A stretch of 64,000 nucleotides of DNA from Parachlorella kessleri (Eukaryota; Chlorophyta; Trebouxiophyceae; Chlorellales; Chlorellaceae), in NCBI GenBank assembly GCA_001598975.1, contig BBXU01001957.1, positions 1 through 64,000 of the forward strand, given 5' to 3'. Below the pieces are notes generated by a model. The model did not search any database, was not told the DNA's origin, and was given only the letters and a program-made list of their open reading frames with translations. Positions 11,967 through 22,063 of this stretch are shown piece after piece. Position 1 is the stretch's first letter, and each line of letters starts with the position of its first letter. Made by a program: the position numbers and the translations under genes.

Positions 11967-12297
11967 CTAGAACAGTCTGTAATAAACCTTGTCCTCATTG
12001 TCCCAGCAGTAGTTCTCGACGCCCTCAAAATAACCACCGCCTATATCACGCACGATAAAAGGAAGCTCATCTTCATCAGAGAAATTCACATGAGAGGAAT
12101 CATCATCAGAACAGTACCAATCGGATTCATCCCCTGACAATCCGTCTTGGACAGCCCTAGCAGCGGTTGCAGCCGCCACTGCTGACACTGCTGCAGCTAC
12201 AGCTGCTTTCCGGGGACGCCCCCTGGGCTTGCCGCCGGCTGCGATGCGCTGGGCCTGGCGCTCTTCAACTGCCCGCCGCTTCTCAGCTGCCTTCAGG
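11967..12297 (-). CDS. Terminal exon of an AT-hook protein with an acidic tail
   Basis: A minus-strand frame of about 110 codons ends at a stop at 11967-11969. An acceptor (CACGCAG) lies just upstream of the codons at 12297, so this is probably the last exon of a longer gene. Near its start are many Lys and Arg residues and one AT-hook core, GGKPRGRPRK, which in other proteins inserts into the minor groove of AT-rich DNA. An alanine-rich helix follows, then an Asp/Glu/Ser-rich tract, and the end is rich in Tyr and Trp. A chromatin or transcription role is inferred from the AT hook only. Upstream exons between 12.3 and 12.8 kb could not be placed. Confidence 0.5.
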
Positions 12298-12900
12298 CAC
12301 TGCGTGGGTTGGACCACACGGGTGTTGTTCTACAACACAGCTGAATCACCTTATTGCTAGGGGCAGTACCCCACTGCCAGGGTGCTTGGAACAAGACGCA
12401 GAGCCATGTGGCACAAAAGCCGACCTGGTTTTCTTCCTCCCTGCTGCCATCTGCGGCTGGCCCTACTGCAGCTGCTCGCAGTGCCAAGTCAAACCAGGCA
12501 CTGCCGGGTACAGCCGTTGTCAGCATGGATCGAGTGAAGGGCGGTCAGGGCTAGGGAAACAGCTGCGGAACTCTCGGCGCACCTAGGGGTTTGGGTGGGA
12601 GGGTATGTAAGCGGTATTCAAAGGCGGCCGGTATGTGATTGTGCATCGGCTGGTTTGACTTGTAATGGTGGATGGTACCGTTGTCGAGCTGGCAATGACA
12701 GGCCTGCTGTGGTTGTGCAGTAGCGCGCAACCCAGCGCAAACCAGCATGAAACATCCGTCTGGCATTATACTACGTTATGAATAGATCGAGGAGTTGCCC
12801 TCCTTGCGACTGCATGATGTGCCGCACCTGATGGACGGTTGCATGCCGTGTGACAGAAGGGTCACGCCTTGAAGTGTTTGAGGTTGTGGCAGCTCTCAGG
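12298..12900. promoter_or_regulatory. Region between the AT-hook exon and TRM7; likely shared upstream sequence
   Basis: The AT-hook gene runs left and TRM7 runs right from this 0.6 kb, so it probably holds the 5' exons of the former and the promoter of the latter. A minus-strand ATG at 12766 opens 71 codons but has no recognisable motif and no clear donor. I saw no obvious TATA box. Confidence 0.3.
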
Positions 12901-15881
12901 ATGGGTAGGGCATCCAAGGATAAGCGTGACATCTATTACAGGCAAGTGACCATGGATGATATGCAGCCTGAGGACTGGGAGTAAGACAGCCAGCTTCTGG
13001 TCATTCTTTTGACGAAGCTGGTTCTTGTTTGCTCGCTGTCACACGCAAGATAAAGCGAGAAGGGAGGTGAGGTGTGAGTGTCCTCACTCTTATATAGTGC
13101 TGCAAAAATCCACAGGAAGGCCAAGGAGGAGGGGTGGAGGGCACGCAGCGCCTTCAAGCTGCTGCAGATAGACGAAGCCTTCCAGATATTCACAGGCAAG
13201 CAGGCCACATGGACCAGCGCAAGGAACCATGCCTATCAGGGCTCTCGTAGCCCTGCTCCTTGTCTGTCCATGTCCGTGTGGGTGGCGTTGCATGTGTGGG
13301 CCCTTCTGAGAAACTGCTGACGCTCTTCGCACTTTTTGTCGGCTGATACTGCACAGGGGTGAAGCATGTGGTGGACTTGTGTGCCGCGCCTGGCAGCTGG
13401 AGCCAAGTATTGAGCCGGAGGCTATACCTGCCTGCCGTGCAGGGCGGCAGGTAAGCACAAAAGATCCCTCACGACTGGTGTCGGATCTCTTGTTTCCACT
13501 GTGACTAGCCGCTGCCGGTGAGCCGCGTCGCTTATTCAGAGACACCCCATCCATTGCCACGAAACTTGTCCGCGACATGCCGGCCCTGCGGGAGTCATCC
13601 CACCCCTGCATTACGGGGAATGTATCTATATGAGGACCCGTGCTCTGGATGGCCGTCTATGCAGGGCTGGCGCAGACCTCCCCAAGATAGTAGCGGTGGA
13701 CCTGCAGCCCATGGCCCCCATCGAGGGGGTCACCCAGCTGCAGGGCGACATCACCAGCGAGGTGACAGCCAGGGAAGTGATCGCCCATTTTGACGGTCAC
13801 AGAGCCGACCTGGTGGTGTGTGACGGGGCGCCGGATGGTGAGTTGGTGCCCAGGTACTGTGTGAAGCTGGTGCAATTTTGTGAGGTTTGAGAGGTGGCTT
13901 GCAAAGCCCACAGTAGATATCATTGTGGCAGGGCCTCCCTGGTTGTGTTCAGCAGCACAATAGGGGGCCAGTCATTGAGCCAGGGTGGGCTTCTGGGTAG
14001 TGCGTTGTGGCAGCAATGGTGTTCTGCTGGTCAAAGGCTTTCCCACATGCCCACACGTGGTAGCTGGTGTTGGACAGCCTGGGAGGGGTCTTGCTTCTGT
14101 TGTGCTCCCAGGGGTTGCTCTCCTTCACGTGAGTTGAATCCTTACAAGGTAGGAAGCATTGCCATTTGTATCTGACAGGCCTGGCTTATTAATCCCTAGC
14201 CGCCCACTGCTGCCCAGGTCCGGATCCAGGCCCTGCTGTGGTGGCTGCCTGCCTGCTTGTGTTACAGTGACGGGGCTGCATGACATGGACGAGTACGTGC
14301 AGTCGCAGCTGATCCTGGCGGCACTGACCATCGTTACACACATCCTGCGGGAAGGTGAGGCCCTGATAACCTTGCTAGACGGTGGTCTACACCTGCAATG
14401 CTGGAGAAGTACTTGTCTAGGGTTATGGAAGGGAGGGGTACCTGGGGACTATGGGGCAGGACAGCTGCTTGCTGATTTGGGCCGGGTGGTGGAGTGGAGG
14501 GGCAGTGGCAAACAGGTCTTCGGTCATTGTGCATGACCAAGCGCAGTGCTTGCCTGTATAGCTGGACGGTGTAGCAGCTTGTGCCGCATGCTGCTGTGCC
14601 AAGATGCCCAGCTGTATAAGTGCATCCATTTGATGCTCTTCAGATGTACAGAGAGTGAAGGTAGTATGACGCTGCAAAAAGGTTGAAAGCACCCTCCGTG
14701 GCGGTGCAGGCGGGACGTTCATAGCCAAGATCTTCCGCGGCAAGGATGTGTCGCTGCTCTATTCGCAGCTCAAGGTGTTCTTCCCTGACGTGACTGTCGC
14801 CAAGCCCAAGAGCAGCCGCAACTCCTCTATAGGTGAGCTGCTCCCTCTCCCTTCCAAGGTCTGAAGCTAGCAAGCAGCATCATAGCTGGCTGGTAGGCAG
14901 CCCGGCAGGGCGCCTGTTTTGGGTTCAGCTTGGTCGTTGATGTTGTTCTGGCCAGTATGCGCTTGTGGGTGATGCTGCCTCCGGCGCTCCTTCATCGTGA
15001 AATGGCTGTCAACGTCTTGCGGTGTTTTGGTCAGAGGACCCACCAGGTGTTGCTTCTTTAGGTGGTGGCAAGCCAATCATACCGCCTGCACTGGTTACCA
15101 CAGAGGGCTTTGTTGTATGGCCGCTGTTTTTCGCCACCACCAGGCTGTCAGCCACCTCAGCTGATCGTGTGGCCGCATGGTTGTGCGTGGCCAGCAGGGA
15201 GCATGGCGCGAACGGCTGCTTTAAGAGCCCAGCCCAACCAACCCTTTCTTGGTGCGATATGTGTGCGCGCAGAAGCCTTTGTTGTGTGCCGGCAGTACTC
15301 GCCGCCAGCGGGCTTCCAACCCTCGCAGCTGCGGGCGCTGCTGCAGAGCGCATCACAGGCGTACCCGGAGATGCAAGACAGGTGGGACGGCTTGAAGGCT
15401 GGTACATCGCTGCGCATGTGTGTGCTTCATGGCACTCCCTCCGTCCCCGGCTTGTAGAGTCTACCTGGATAGAGTCTCTTATATCCACTGACGGTGGTGG
15501 GCTGTGGACTGGCAGCATTTACCACCATGAACCTGCACAGTGCTGGGCTGCAGTGCCCGTCTGCAAAGCGCGCACCGGACCCATGACAACCAGGGGTTTG
15601 TATTGGGTCCAAGGGCTTGCTACAGCTGTCAGGGAATCGCAATCTCGCGTTGTGTACTACCCACATCCCTCTTACTTCTTTCTGCTTGGCCTAGCTGCAG
15701 TTCAGTCATGCGGCGCTTGGTGCCTTTCCTTGCCTGCGGCAGCCTGGCGGGCTGGGACTCCGACCAGTCGTACTGCCTGCCGGAGGGAGACTACACGCCA
15801 CTGCCGCCAGTGCAGCCGCCCACTGCGCCTGCGTATAAGGAGTCCATCCAGCTGCTGAACCGGCACAGGGCGTTGTTCTAG
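12901..15881 (+). CDS. TRM7: TRM7/FTSJ1 tRNA anticodon-loop 2'-O-methyltransferase
   Basis: This enzyme transfers a methyl group from S-adenosylmethionine to the 2'-OH of anticodon-loop nucleotides 32 and 34. Eight exons: 12901-12941, 13116-13195, 13357-13450, 13665-13837, 14268-14354, 14710-14832, 15273-15381 and 15701-15881, giving 295 residues, close to yeast and human homologues. The start [14 protein letters not shown] is typical of the subfamily. The SAM-binding motif is [14 protein letters not shown]. The K-D-K-E catalytic set is present: Lys in the ARSAFKLLQ region, Asp in VVCDGAPD, Lys in FIAKIFRG and Glu in SRNSSIEAFVV. The C-terminus keeps [15 protein letters not shown], which marks TRM7 rather than ribosomal RNA FtsJ enzymes. 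The first two introns use GC donors (AG|GCAAG). The gene converges on the Smr gene. The exact acceptor of exon 8 is slightly uncertain (15701 chosen). Confidence 0.93.
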
Positions 15882-16728
15882 CAGCAGCAGCAGCAGCAGG
15901 AGGAGCAGCAACAACTGGGGGATGGGGAGCAGCACCAGGCGCAGGGGCCGATGTGACGGTGGTGACAGGTGATGCGAATGAATTACAGTTGTGATCTGTC
16001 ATTAGCATGGGTGGCAGGTAGTGCGAACAGGGAGTGAGAGTTGAGCTGTACGAACAGGACGGCTGTGATCTGTGGTCTAATCCTGATGCAAGGCATGCTC
16101 CAACTTTGATGGCCTGCCTGGCATCAAGCTTGCATTCACTGGTAAGCTTTCGCCGCTAATGCGTGCTATGCACATGGGGATTTGGTTAGTAGCATGGGTG
16201 GCAGGTAATGCAAACAGGGAGTGAGCGTTGAGCTGTACGAACAGGACATGGGGATTGATCAGAGATGTTATTTAAGGGGATTATAGGATACTTGAAGGGG
16301 TCAGACACAGTGTGGCGGGTGCCAGCTGCGTCAGAAAGCAGCATTTTGCTTTATGATAGTTACATCTAGAATTAGCAATAGACCGTGAAATCCTGGCAGG
16401 CCACCAACAAACTGCAGCAAACCATGCAAACGCTAACATCGCAACCAGCACCACAGAGAAGAAGACATTGGTGTGCAGCATATGCCCTGTCACACATGCC
16501 AAGACCGTACCACTACTGAACTCCTACATTTAATCAGCCAGCAACCAATAGCACACAACTCTCCCCTGCTTCATTTTCAGCTTCAACTGCTCATCAAGCG
16601 GCCCTGGGCTATCACGAGGAGACAACTTGGTAAGAACTAGACAAGACCCAGAGTATCCAACCCCGTGCGTACAGCTCATCGTTAACTCTCAGTTCGCACT
16701 ACCTTCAACCATCAACAAATACCTTCAG
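15882..16728. other. Convergent 3' spacer with CAG run and two repeat copies
   Basis: The TRM7 and Smr genes end facing each other here. A CAG-rich run follows the TRM7 stop (15881-15910). Two reverse-oriented copies of the dispersed repeat lie at 16002-16063 and 16184-16249, with a fragment near 16690-16722. On the minus strand a TGTAA at about 16362-16358 could serve the Smr transcript. Confidence 0.6.
16002..16249 (-). repeat. Two reverse copies of the dispersed repeat
   Basis: Both copies read TTAG(…)CATGGGTGGCAGGTA followed by a GAACAGGGAGTGAG-like block and GAGCTGTACGAACAGGAC on the + strand. They are the reverse complement of the copies at 1.7-2.1 kb. The TGTACGAACAGGAC end is shared here but differs in the left cluster. 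Confidence 0.75.
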
Positions 16729-17799
16729 TTATGTACCCCTACATCCCATCCCATTGAATAACACTGAACGATGCGGAGCTGTCAGTAGCTTGCGCATCAC
16801 CTGCTCCAGCCTCGGACAAGGGTTGTCACAGGTGCCTTGCTTTCCACCTGCACTAGCCGGCAGCCACCCCTCCAACTTAACTTCCACCCTACCAGGGTTG
16901 CCGTCTGCTACCTTGCACTTCACCGCCAGCTCGGCCAATACTTTCAAGGCCGTCAGCTTCAAGTCGCAGGTCCCCTCCTCACTATGCCTCCCCCAGCCTG
17001 TGATGACGTCCAGCTCCTTGCCGCCCGCTACCGCCACGACTTCACAGGCCACCTGCAGGACTTTTTTCAAAACCGCGCAGCGCTGGAAGTGCAGGTCCAG
17101 GGTGGGCCGGGTATCGCCAGAGCGGTCAGCATTCACAGCCTCCAGCATTTCACAGGTGAGCATGTCTTCAGTTCTGTCATACTCGGCCTTGAGGCTGTCA
17201 GTTCTAGAGAGCAGATATTTGCACAACTGAGTCGGCTCGCCACACGCGTTGTTCCGAGCTCCTCCATAGCTGGCCTGCGCCTCACAAACAAATTCTTCCA
17301 GGCACCGCAGCCGTTCCCGATCTGTCACAAACTTCGCTTGCAGCCTCGATATCCTGTCCTTCCTGAGGCTCCATGCTGCAGCAATAGGGGCAATGTCAAT
17401 GGCCGCAAGTCTACCCTGATAGCTGCCACTGCTAGCTGTCCCACGCCACTCCACCACTGTCGCCGTCAGCACTTGTGCACGCTTTGATGCCGGTGATTCC
17501 TGCCTCACAGGTCGGGTCTTGGTGCACAGCCTTGAACAGAGTGGCGGAGGAACCCCTGCTGACTCTAGCAAGCCCCCAGTGCTGCAAAGCAAGCTGAGAA
17601 GCACGCCACCCTGGCTCGCGGCCCACGCACCATATGAGTTTCCCAAACCTGGCGTGGGGTCCAGCGGGGTTTCCGGGGAGAGGAGATCGTCCAAGTCAAC
17701 GTCTTGGTCAAACGAAGGCTCGCCACAGCTCCATGGCACACGAGAAGGCGAACCTGAATCTGGCTGCGATGACCTGGCATGATGGCATGCAATTATCAT
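16729..17799 (-). CDS. Smr (small MutS-related) domain protein
   Basis: The product is a 356-residue protein in one coding exon. ATG at 17799 was chosen because it is the first in frame and lies a few bases after an acceptor-like CAG, suggesting a spliced 5' UTR. The N-terminal half has no recognised domain. The C-terminal third carries the Smr hallmarks: a LDLH motif (about residue 235) and VITGWGRHSEEG about 30 residues later, matching the TGxGxHS loop, then a helix and a strand (RVEVKLEGW). Smr domains bind nucleic acid and some cleave RNA or DNA endonucleolytically. In plants and algae they often sit in organelle PPR proteins, but no PPR repeats are visible here. Substrate and location are unknown. 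The gene converges on TRM7. Confidence 0.68.
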   Translation of the reverse strand: MIIACHHARSSQPDSGSPSRVPWSCGEPSFDQDVDLDDLLSPETPLDPTPGLGNSYGAWAASQGGVLLSLLCSTGGLLESAGVPPPLCSRLCTKTRPVRQESPASKRAQVLTATVVEWRGTASSGSYQGRLAAIDIAPIAAAWSLRKDRISRLQAKFVTDRERLRCLEEFVCEAQASYGGARNNACGEPTQLCKYLLSRTDSLKAEYDRTEDMLTCEMLEAVNADRSGDTRPTLDLHFQRCAVLKKVLQVACEVVAVAGGKELDVITGWGRHSEEGTCDLKLTALKVLAELAVKCKVADGNPGRVEVKLEGWLPASAGGKQGTCDNPCPRLEQVMRKLLTAPHRSVLFNGMGCRGT

Positions 17800-18388
17800 G
17801 CCGCCGCTGGTGCTGCAAAGCTGCCCACCGACCAAACCAGAGTACAGAAATCAAGATGCCAACGAAGATAGAGAAAGTTCTGTAAGGTTGCTAGAGGCGC
17901 GTTTGAGGCCGTGGAGGGAAGAAGGTTCTCGAAGCCAGGGCTACTTTCATGCCGAGCTGCTGAAAGGATCCCACACAATCATCTCAGGTATGCCAGGCAA
18001 ACAAACGGCGAGGCAGCCAACTATTGCAACTTGCTCTTCATGCTGACCTTGCTTAGCCAAGATAAGGGCGCTTAGCGCGCAGGCGCGCAAGAGGGAGTGG
18101 CTGGCCTGGGCAGGCTACTCACTGGGTTCTTGTTGGCTCGTGGCTGGGGAGAGCAGATAAATCTATTCAAGCTGACAGCTTCACCTGCACAATCTCACAA
18201 CAACGACGGGCGCTGTGTGGCCTACGCTGGGGTTCTCTTGCTTAAGCCCATAGGGACAGGTTGAACGTCATCACACTTGCAGGCATTCAGGCCGCTGCCA
18301 AGGCTACGCACTCCAACTCCCGAAATTCTATGCCAAGTCAAAAGCAAGGAAAATTGAAGAAAGCCTGCCTAATATATAAGCAGGCCTT

Positions 18389-18464
18389 TGTACCAGCATT
18401 GGTATGGTTGTACCAGCAATGGTACTGACAAGTCTACCACTATGGACAAGTCTACCACATACGT
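18389..18464 (+). repeat. Two back-to-back short tandem duplications
   Basis: Two 20-base units containing TACCAGCATTGGTA or TACCAGCAATGGTA, each able to form a small hairpin, are followed directly by two 18-base units starting CAAGTCTACCAC. Confidence 0.8.
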
Positions 18465-19488
18465 GGCAAAAGGAGGGACAGCCGTCAGACCCATAGTAGA
18501 CTTCAGCCTCATGCATAGTAAGACTAAGACAAACGGGCATGCATGTTATTTTCAAGGGAAATCCCATGCACAATCAAGAGCACTGCAATGCACCCGGCTG
18601 CGCCCCATGGACCCTTTCGGCCAGGCACTTGAGCATTGCCGGCCGAGGCAGGCACGCAGTCTTGGCAGTATCATCCTCACACGCACCTTGGTAGGCTGAG
18701 CCTGCCTTGCACAACAACAAACCAGGAGCAAGCCAGAGGAAACACAGCTGTCATATGCAAAGCCAGAAGCACTGGTGCCCAGACATACCCACAAAGGAGA
18801 AGGAGCAGCGGCCGCCACAGGAGATCTAAGAGTAGCACGGGCTATGAAGCCATAGGACCGAGCAGCAGGATGATAGAGCGGGGAAGGAGGCCGTACAAAC
18901 AAAGGAGCAGGGTTTCAGTATAGACGAGGTTGCGCGGCAGAAAGGGCCACTTGTGACCTACCGAAGCTCAGGATTGCTAAGGTTGCTGTTGGGGTTGAAA
19001 TTTCAACGCCGTGACGAGTGGGCCCCGGGGGCCCGCTGTGGTTTTCCCTCAATTTGAATTCAAAGGTATTATCATGCTAGGGTTGTTGCTAGGATGCAAC
19101 GATCTTTGTGTCAAGAGGTGCCTTGGGAGCAGCAAAAGGTGGCGTGCAGTAAGCTGTCAAGCTGTTGACGTGGGGCGTTCACAGGCACAGATGTACAGAA
19201 GGAAGCAACTTAATTAGGGGTACTTGCCGGGCAAGAGTGCTATGGGGACGCCAGCTTGGCGTCAGACTTGTTGGCACTGTCACAAAGGAGGACAGCTTAC
19301 CTGATGCCCACCTAATGCATGTCTGCTGTCAGGTGTCGGTCAACCTCCCAGATCGCAATTGCATGTGGCAGCTCCTCGCTTACATCAAAAGCACGTTGTG
19401 TTGTAAAAGGTAGTCCGCTTAGCCTGCAGTATATCGACCAAAAGTGTACTCAAGTGCCTGTCTTGACATTGATTAAAATCAAGTGAAG

Positions 19489-19503
19489 TCCCCCCCCCCC
19501 CCC
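19489..19503 (+). repeat. Poly-C tract upstream of selenoprotein K
   Basis: An uninterrupted run of about 15 cytosines lies roughly 200 bases before the start codon. Long homopolymers are also prone to sequencing error. Confidence 0.85.
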
Positions 19504-19701
19504 TGCAATGATTAGTAAAGTTTCTTGTAGGGCCCAATTGCTCAGGCGTTCAATGTTTATCCAGTGTGTTATGGATAATCCTTTCTTCGGAACACTATTC
19601 TTGCTGTCATAGCGCACGGCGATTGGGGTTAATAATCACCAAGCTGTGATCGCTTTCAACTCCTATGGGGCGCGAACATCCTTGACACACCTCTGATCAC
19701 C

Positions 19702-20756
19702 ATGGCTTACATAGGTCGCAACGGTAAGTTCGGCTGTACCAGCTAGGCTGCCTTCTTGGTAGGGGAGTCGCTTTGCTTACCCTGCCGCAGCATATGTTTA
19801 CGCTACTTCCTCATGCCTGCAGGGGAGCTGGTGGAAAAGGCCCCTCCGTTTGGGCTTCACGCTGTCCTGGCTTTCTTCCATGCTGTCTTCAACTTCATAG
19901 TCTTCTTGTGAGTATACTCCCCACTTTTACACACGCCGGCGTGCTTGTATTACGATGCTGGCCAGGCACCACAGCTATTGCGCACCTATACTCTTCCCGG
20001 GACTGGTACAGTCTACGTGGGGGTGGCAGTCCCATGGGAGCCTAGTCAATACTGTTTTAGCAAGCCGGCCGCCCTGGCATGCACAACTTGCTCATCTGGG
20101 CTCTTGTACTGGGGATCTAGTAGGCAAGCAAGCATGAGTTTTGGAGATAACAAAAAGTTCCTGGTCGCTTTGTCTGGGCCATCCGAGGTCATGCAGCCCG
20201 TCCTTTACACGAAGCAAGACTTGCGCAGGTGCTTACCCCATGACCGCCTATCCTGGCGCAACCTGTGCTGACTTGCCTGTGCTCTGCAGCTTCAAAACGC
20301 TGCTAAACCCGGGCGCGGCAGATGAGTATGCCCAGAAAAACCGGCGAAGCAGCGGCGGCGGGGGCGGCGGCGGTGGCGGTGGGGGCGGCTACGGCAGGCA
20401 GTCGTCTCGGGGGCCCAGGGTAACAGGGCTGTCGGACTTGCGAGATGCTAGTGGCGGTGAGTTGCCGGCTGCTGCTTTGTTACCTCGTTCTTCCACCCGG
20501 TCTTGACATCGCCCTGGGGGCCCGCTAGACAATGGCCCTCCTAGGCTTGTTATGGGAGGCTGGACGAGGAGGACCCAACCTGCCTGAGGCTGGTCTGGGG
20601 GTGCGTTGTGTCCAAAGCCCTGTGTCATCCTGGCTGGGACCTTCACTGCCTTGGGTTAAGTGGCTGAGAGGCTGCACCACTACAACCCACTCCGCCTCTT
20701 ACTATCCCTCTTGCTCTGCAGCTGCGGCATGCGGCGCGGGCGGATGAGGCCGGTAG
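19702..20756 (+). CDS. SELENOK: Selenoprotein K (Sec encoded by TGA at 20745-20747)
   Basis: SelK is a small single-pass ER membrane protein linked to ER-associated degradation and to a palmitoylation complex. Exons: 19702-19723, 19823-19907, 20290-20456 and 20722-20756, 102 residues with TGA read as selenocysteine. Family features in order: MAYIGRNGELVE at the N-terminus, one membrane segment (about residues 15-37) ending FFKTLL, a Gly-rich stretch with a polyglycine run, then basic residues. The protein ends GG-Sec-GR followed by TAG, which is exactly the conserved SelK terminus. All four junctions keep phase. An ordinary annotation would stop at the TGA. I could not identify a canonical SECIS by eye in the following 300 bases; a strong hairpin starts one base after the stop codon (20757-20850). 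Confidence 0.9.
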
Positions 20757-20850
20757 GCACTTAACGCCTGCAGTCCTGGAGCTGCTTCAGGGCAGGCGTT
20801 GGTGGCTGCCATCCCTGGCCTTGGTGCCCCAGGACTGCTGCGTTAAGTGC
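20757..20850 (+). promoter_or_regulatory. Long hairpin directly after the selenoprotein K stop
   Basis: The arms 20757-20779 and 20829-20850 form two perfect 10-11 bp stems (GCACTTAACGC with GCGTTAAGTGC, and GCAGTCCTGG with its complement) separated by a small bulge. The loop has a further CAGGG/CCCTG stem. It starts nine bases after the Sec TGA. It lacks the TGA/GA quartet of a standard SECIS. Confidence 0.7.
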
Positions 20851-22063
20851 GTGGTCTCAGTCGGGCGGCATAGTTTTTTCTGACCAAACACAGGATCCCA
20901 GCACGAGCTGGCGTGCTGTGCTGGCTCGCTCCTGTCAGCCTGCTATATACCTTATGCTATGAATGGTTGCTGCCTTGCCAAAAATGATGAGTCAGCCCAG
21001 GCCGAGGCGGTGCCCGAATGCTCCAGTTCAGTAGCTGCTGCAGCAGCAGCACCGCCAGTAGCAGCGGCGGCGGCAGCAGCGGCAGGGCGTGGTGTGAGGT
21101 ATTGAGCAGCCCAGGCCGCTCATCTATGACGCGTCCCCCAGATAAGGCTTTTGCTCCCCGGGGGATAGCCGAAATAGAGCGTGCTTGGTTACTCTGCCTG
21201 GAAGTGCTTGCAACCAACTGTATGTTACCTGTATAGTACTGTTCAGCGGACTGTCGGCAGGCTGGCTGGAGGCAGCGGTTCCGTGGTGCTGTACCAGTGC
21301 CAGACTGTCCTTTGACCACCCTGGTGTGGCAGATGAGTATGCAAGCGTGCCCCTGTTTTTTCCCTTGACTGTTTGTATTGCTGTCACAAGGGTGTCGGCA
21401 ATCTGGCTATATGCCGAGCAGGGCGCCTCTGGCTTGTCAGTCAGTTGTCTTGCCGTGCGTCCTTCTGCGACCCAGGCTTTTGTGGGCACAGTGACATGTA
21501 GCTTGTCTTTGCAAGCTGTTTTACATGTGTGACTCCTTTTCTCTGCTGCGGATTGCATGGGGCCCTGTGGTATGTGGCGGCTCTCAAGCACTTGGGTACT
21601 GTTATCCTCCCGCCCACAACCCCTGAGGGCCTGCCGTTTCACTTGGCCTGCGTCAAGACTTGTATTCCACCCCCATGTGGTAAGCCACTTCTATGTAGTG
21701 CTCCTCTGGCATATATGGTTGGCTGTCCGGCGCTGCTGCTTAGGTGTCAACCTGAGGGTAACTTGGGTATGGGACAGGGCCAAGCCCTTGATGGAAGTGA
21801 AAGACCAGCGTTTGACAGCGATACAGTGCAGGCTATACAGCCCGTTTCGGTTGACATAGATTAGAGACTAGGGTCCGGCCGAAAGGGGTCACGGAAGGGT
21901 TTAAACAGTTCCCCCCACGGGGTCTTGGTCCCGTACAAGCATCAGGAGCAGGTGACCAGCTCTTTCAGCTCATGATTCAGGCTGTGTGTTCGCTGTATCT
22001 CTCCTCGTCCGCCCTTCTGTCGTAGGGCGCACTCAAGGCCGACTTTGTTGAGCCCCCCCTACC
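20851..22063. other. Spacer after selenoprotein K
   Basis: This is expected to hold the SECIS element and the promoter of the CPBP protease. A second palindromic stretch occurs near 20892-20938 (CCAGCAC … GTGCTGG inside ACAGGA … TCCTGT). Open frames up to 170 codons occur but have no consistent splice sites or motifs. Confidence 0.45.

Larger units (their letters stand above)
17800..19701. other. Spacer between the Smr and selenoprotein K genes
   Basis: About 1.9 kb with no supported gene; it should contain both divergent promoters. It includes short tandem repeats at 18389-18464 and a run of about 15 C at 19489-19503. The many short open frames have no family features. Confidence 0.5.

Noticed and set aside
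15022..15858. A 278-codon plus-strand open frame
   Set aside because: It overlaps the TRM7 exons in another frame. The TRM7 exons carry the conserved residues and correct splice sites; this frame does not.
20851..21060. Possible SECIS elements built on ATGA or TGAC sites
   Set aside because: None gave a helix of the right length with the A-rich apical loop and the GA partner. I could not support one by eye.
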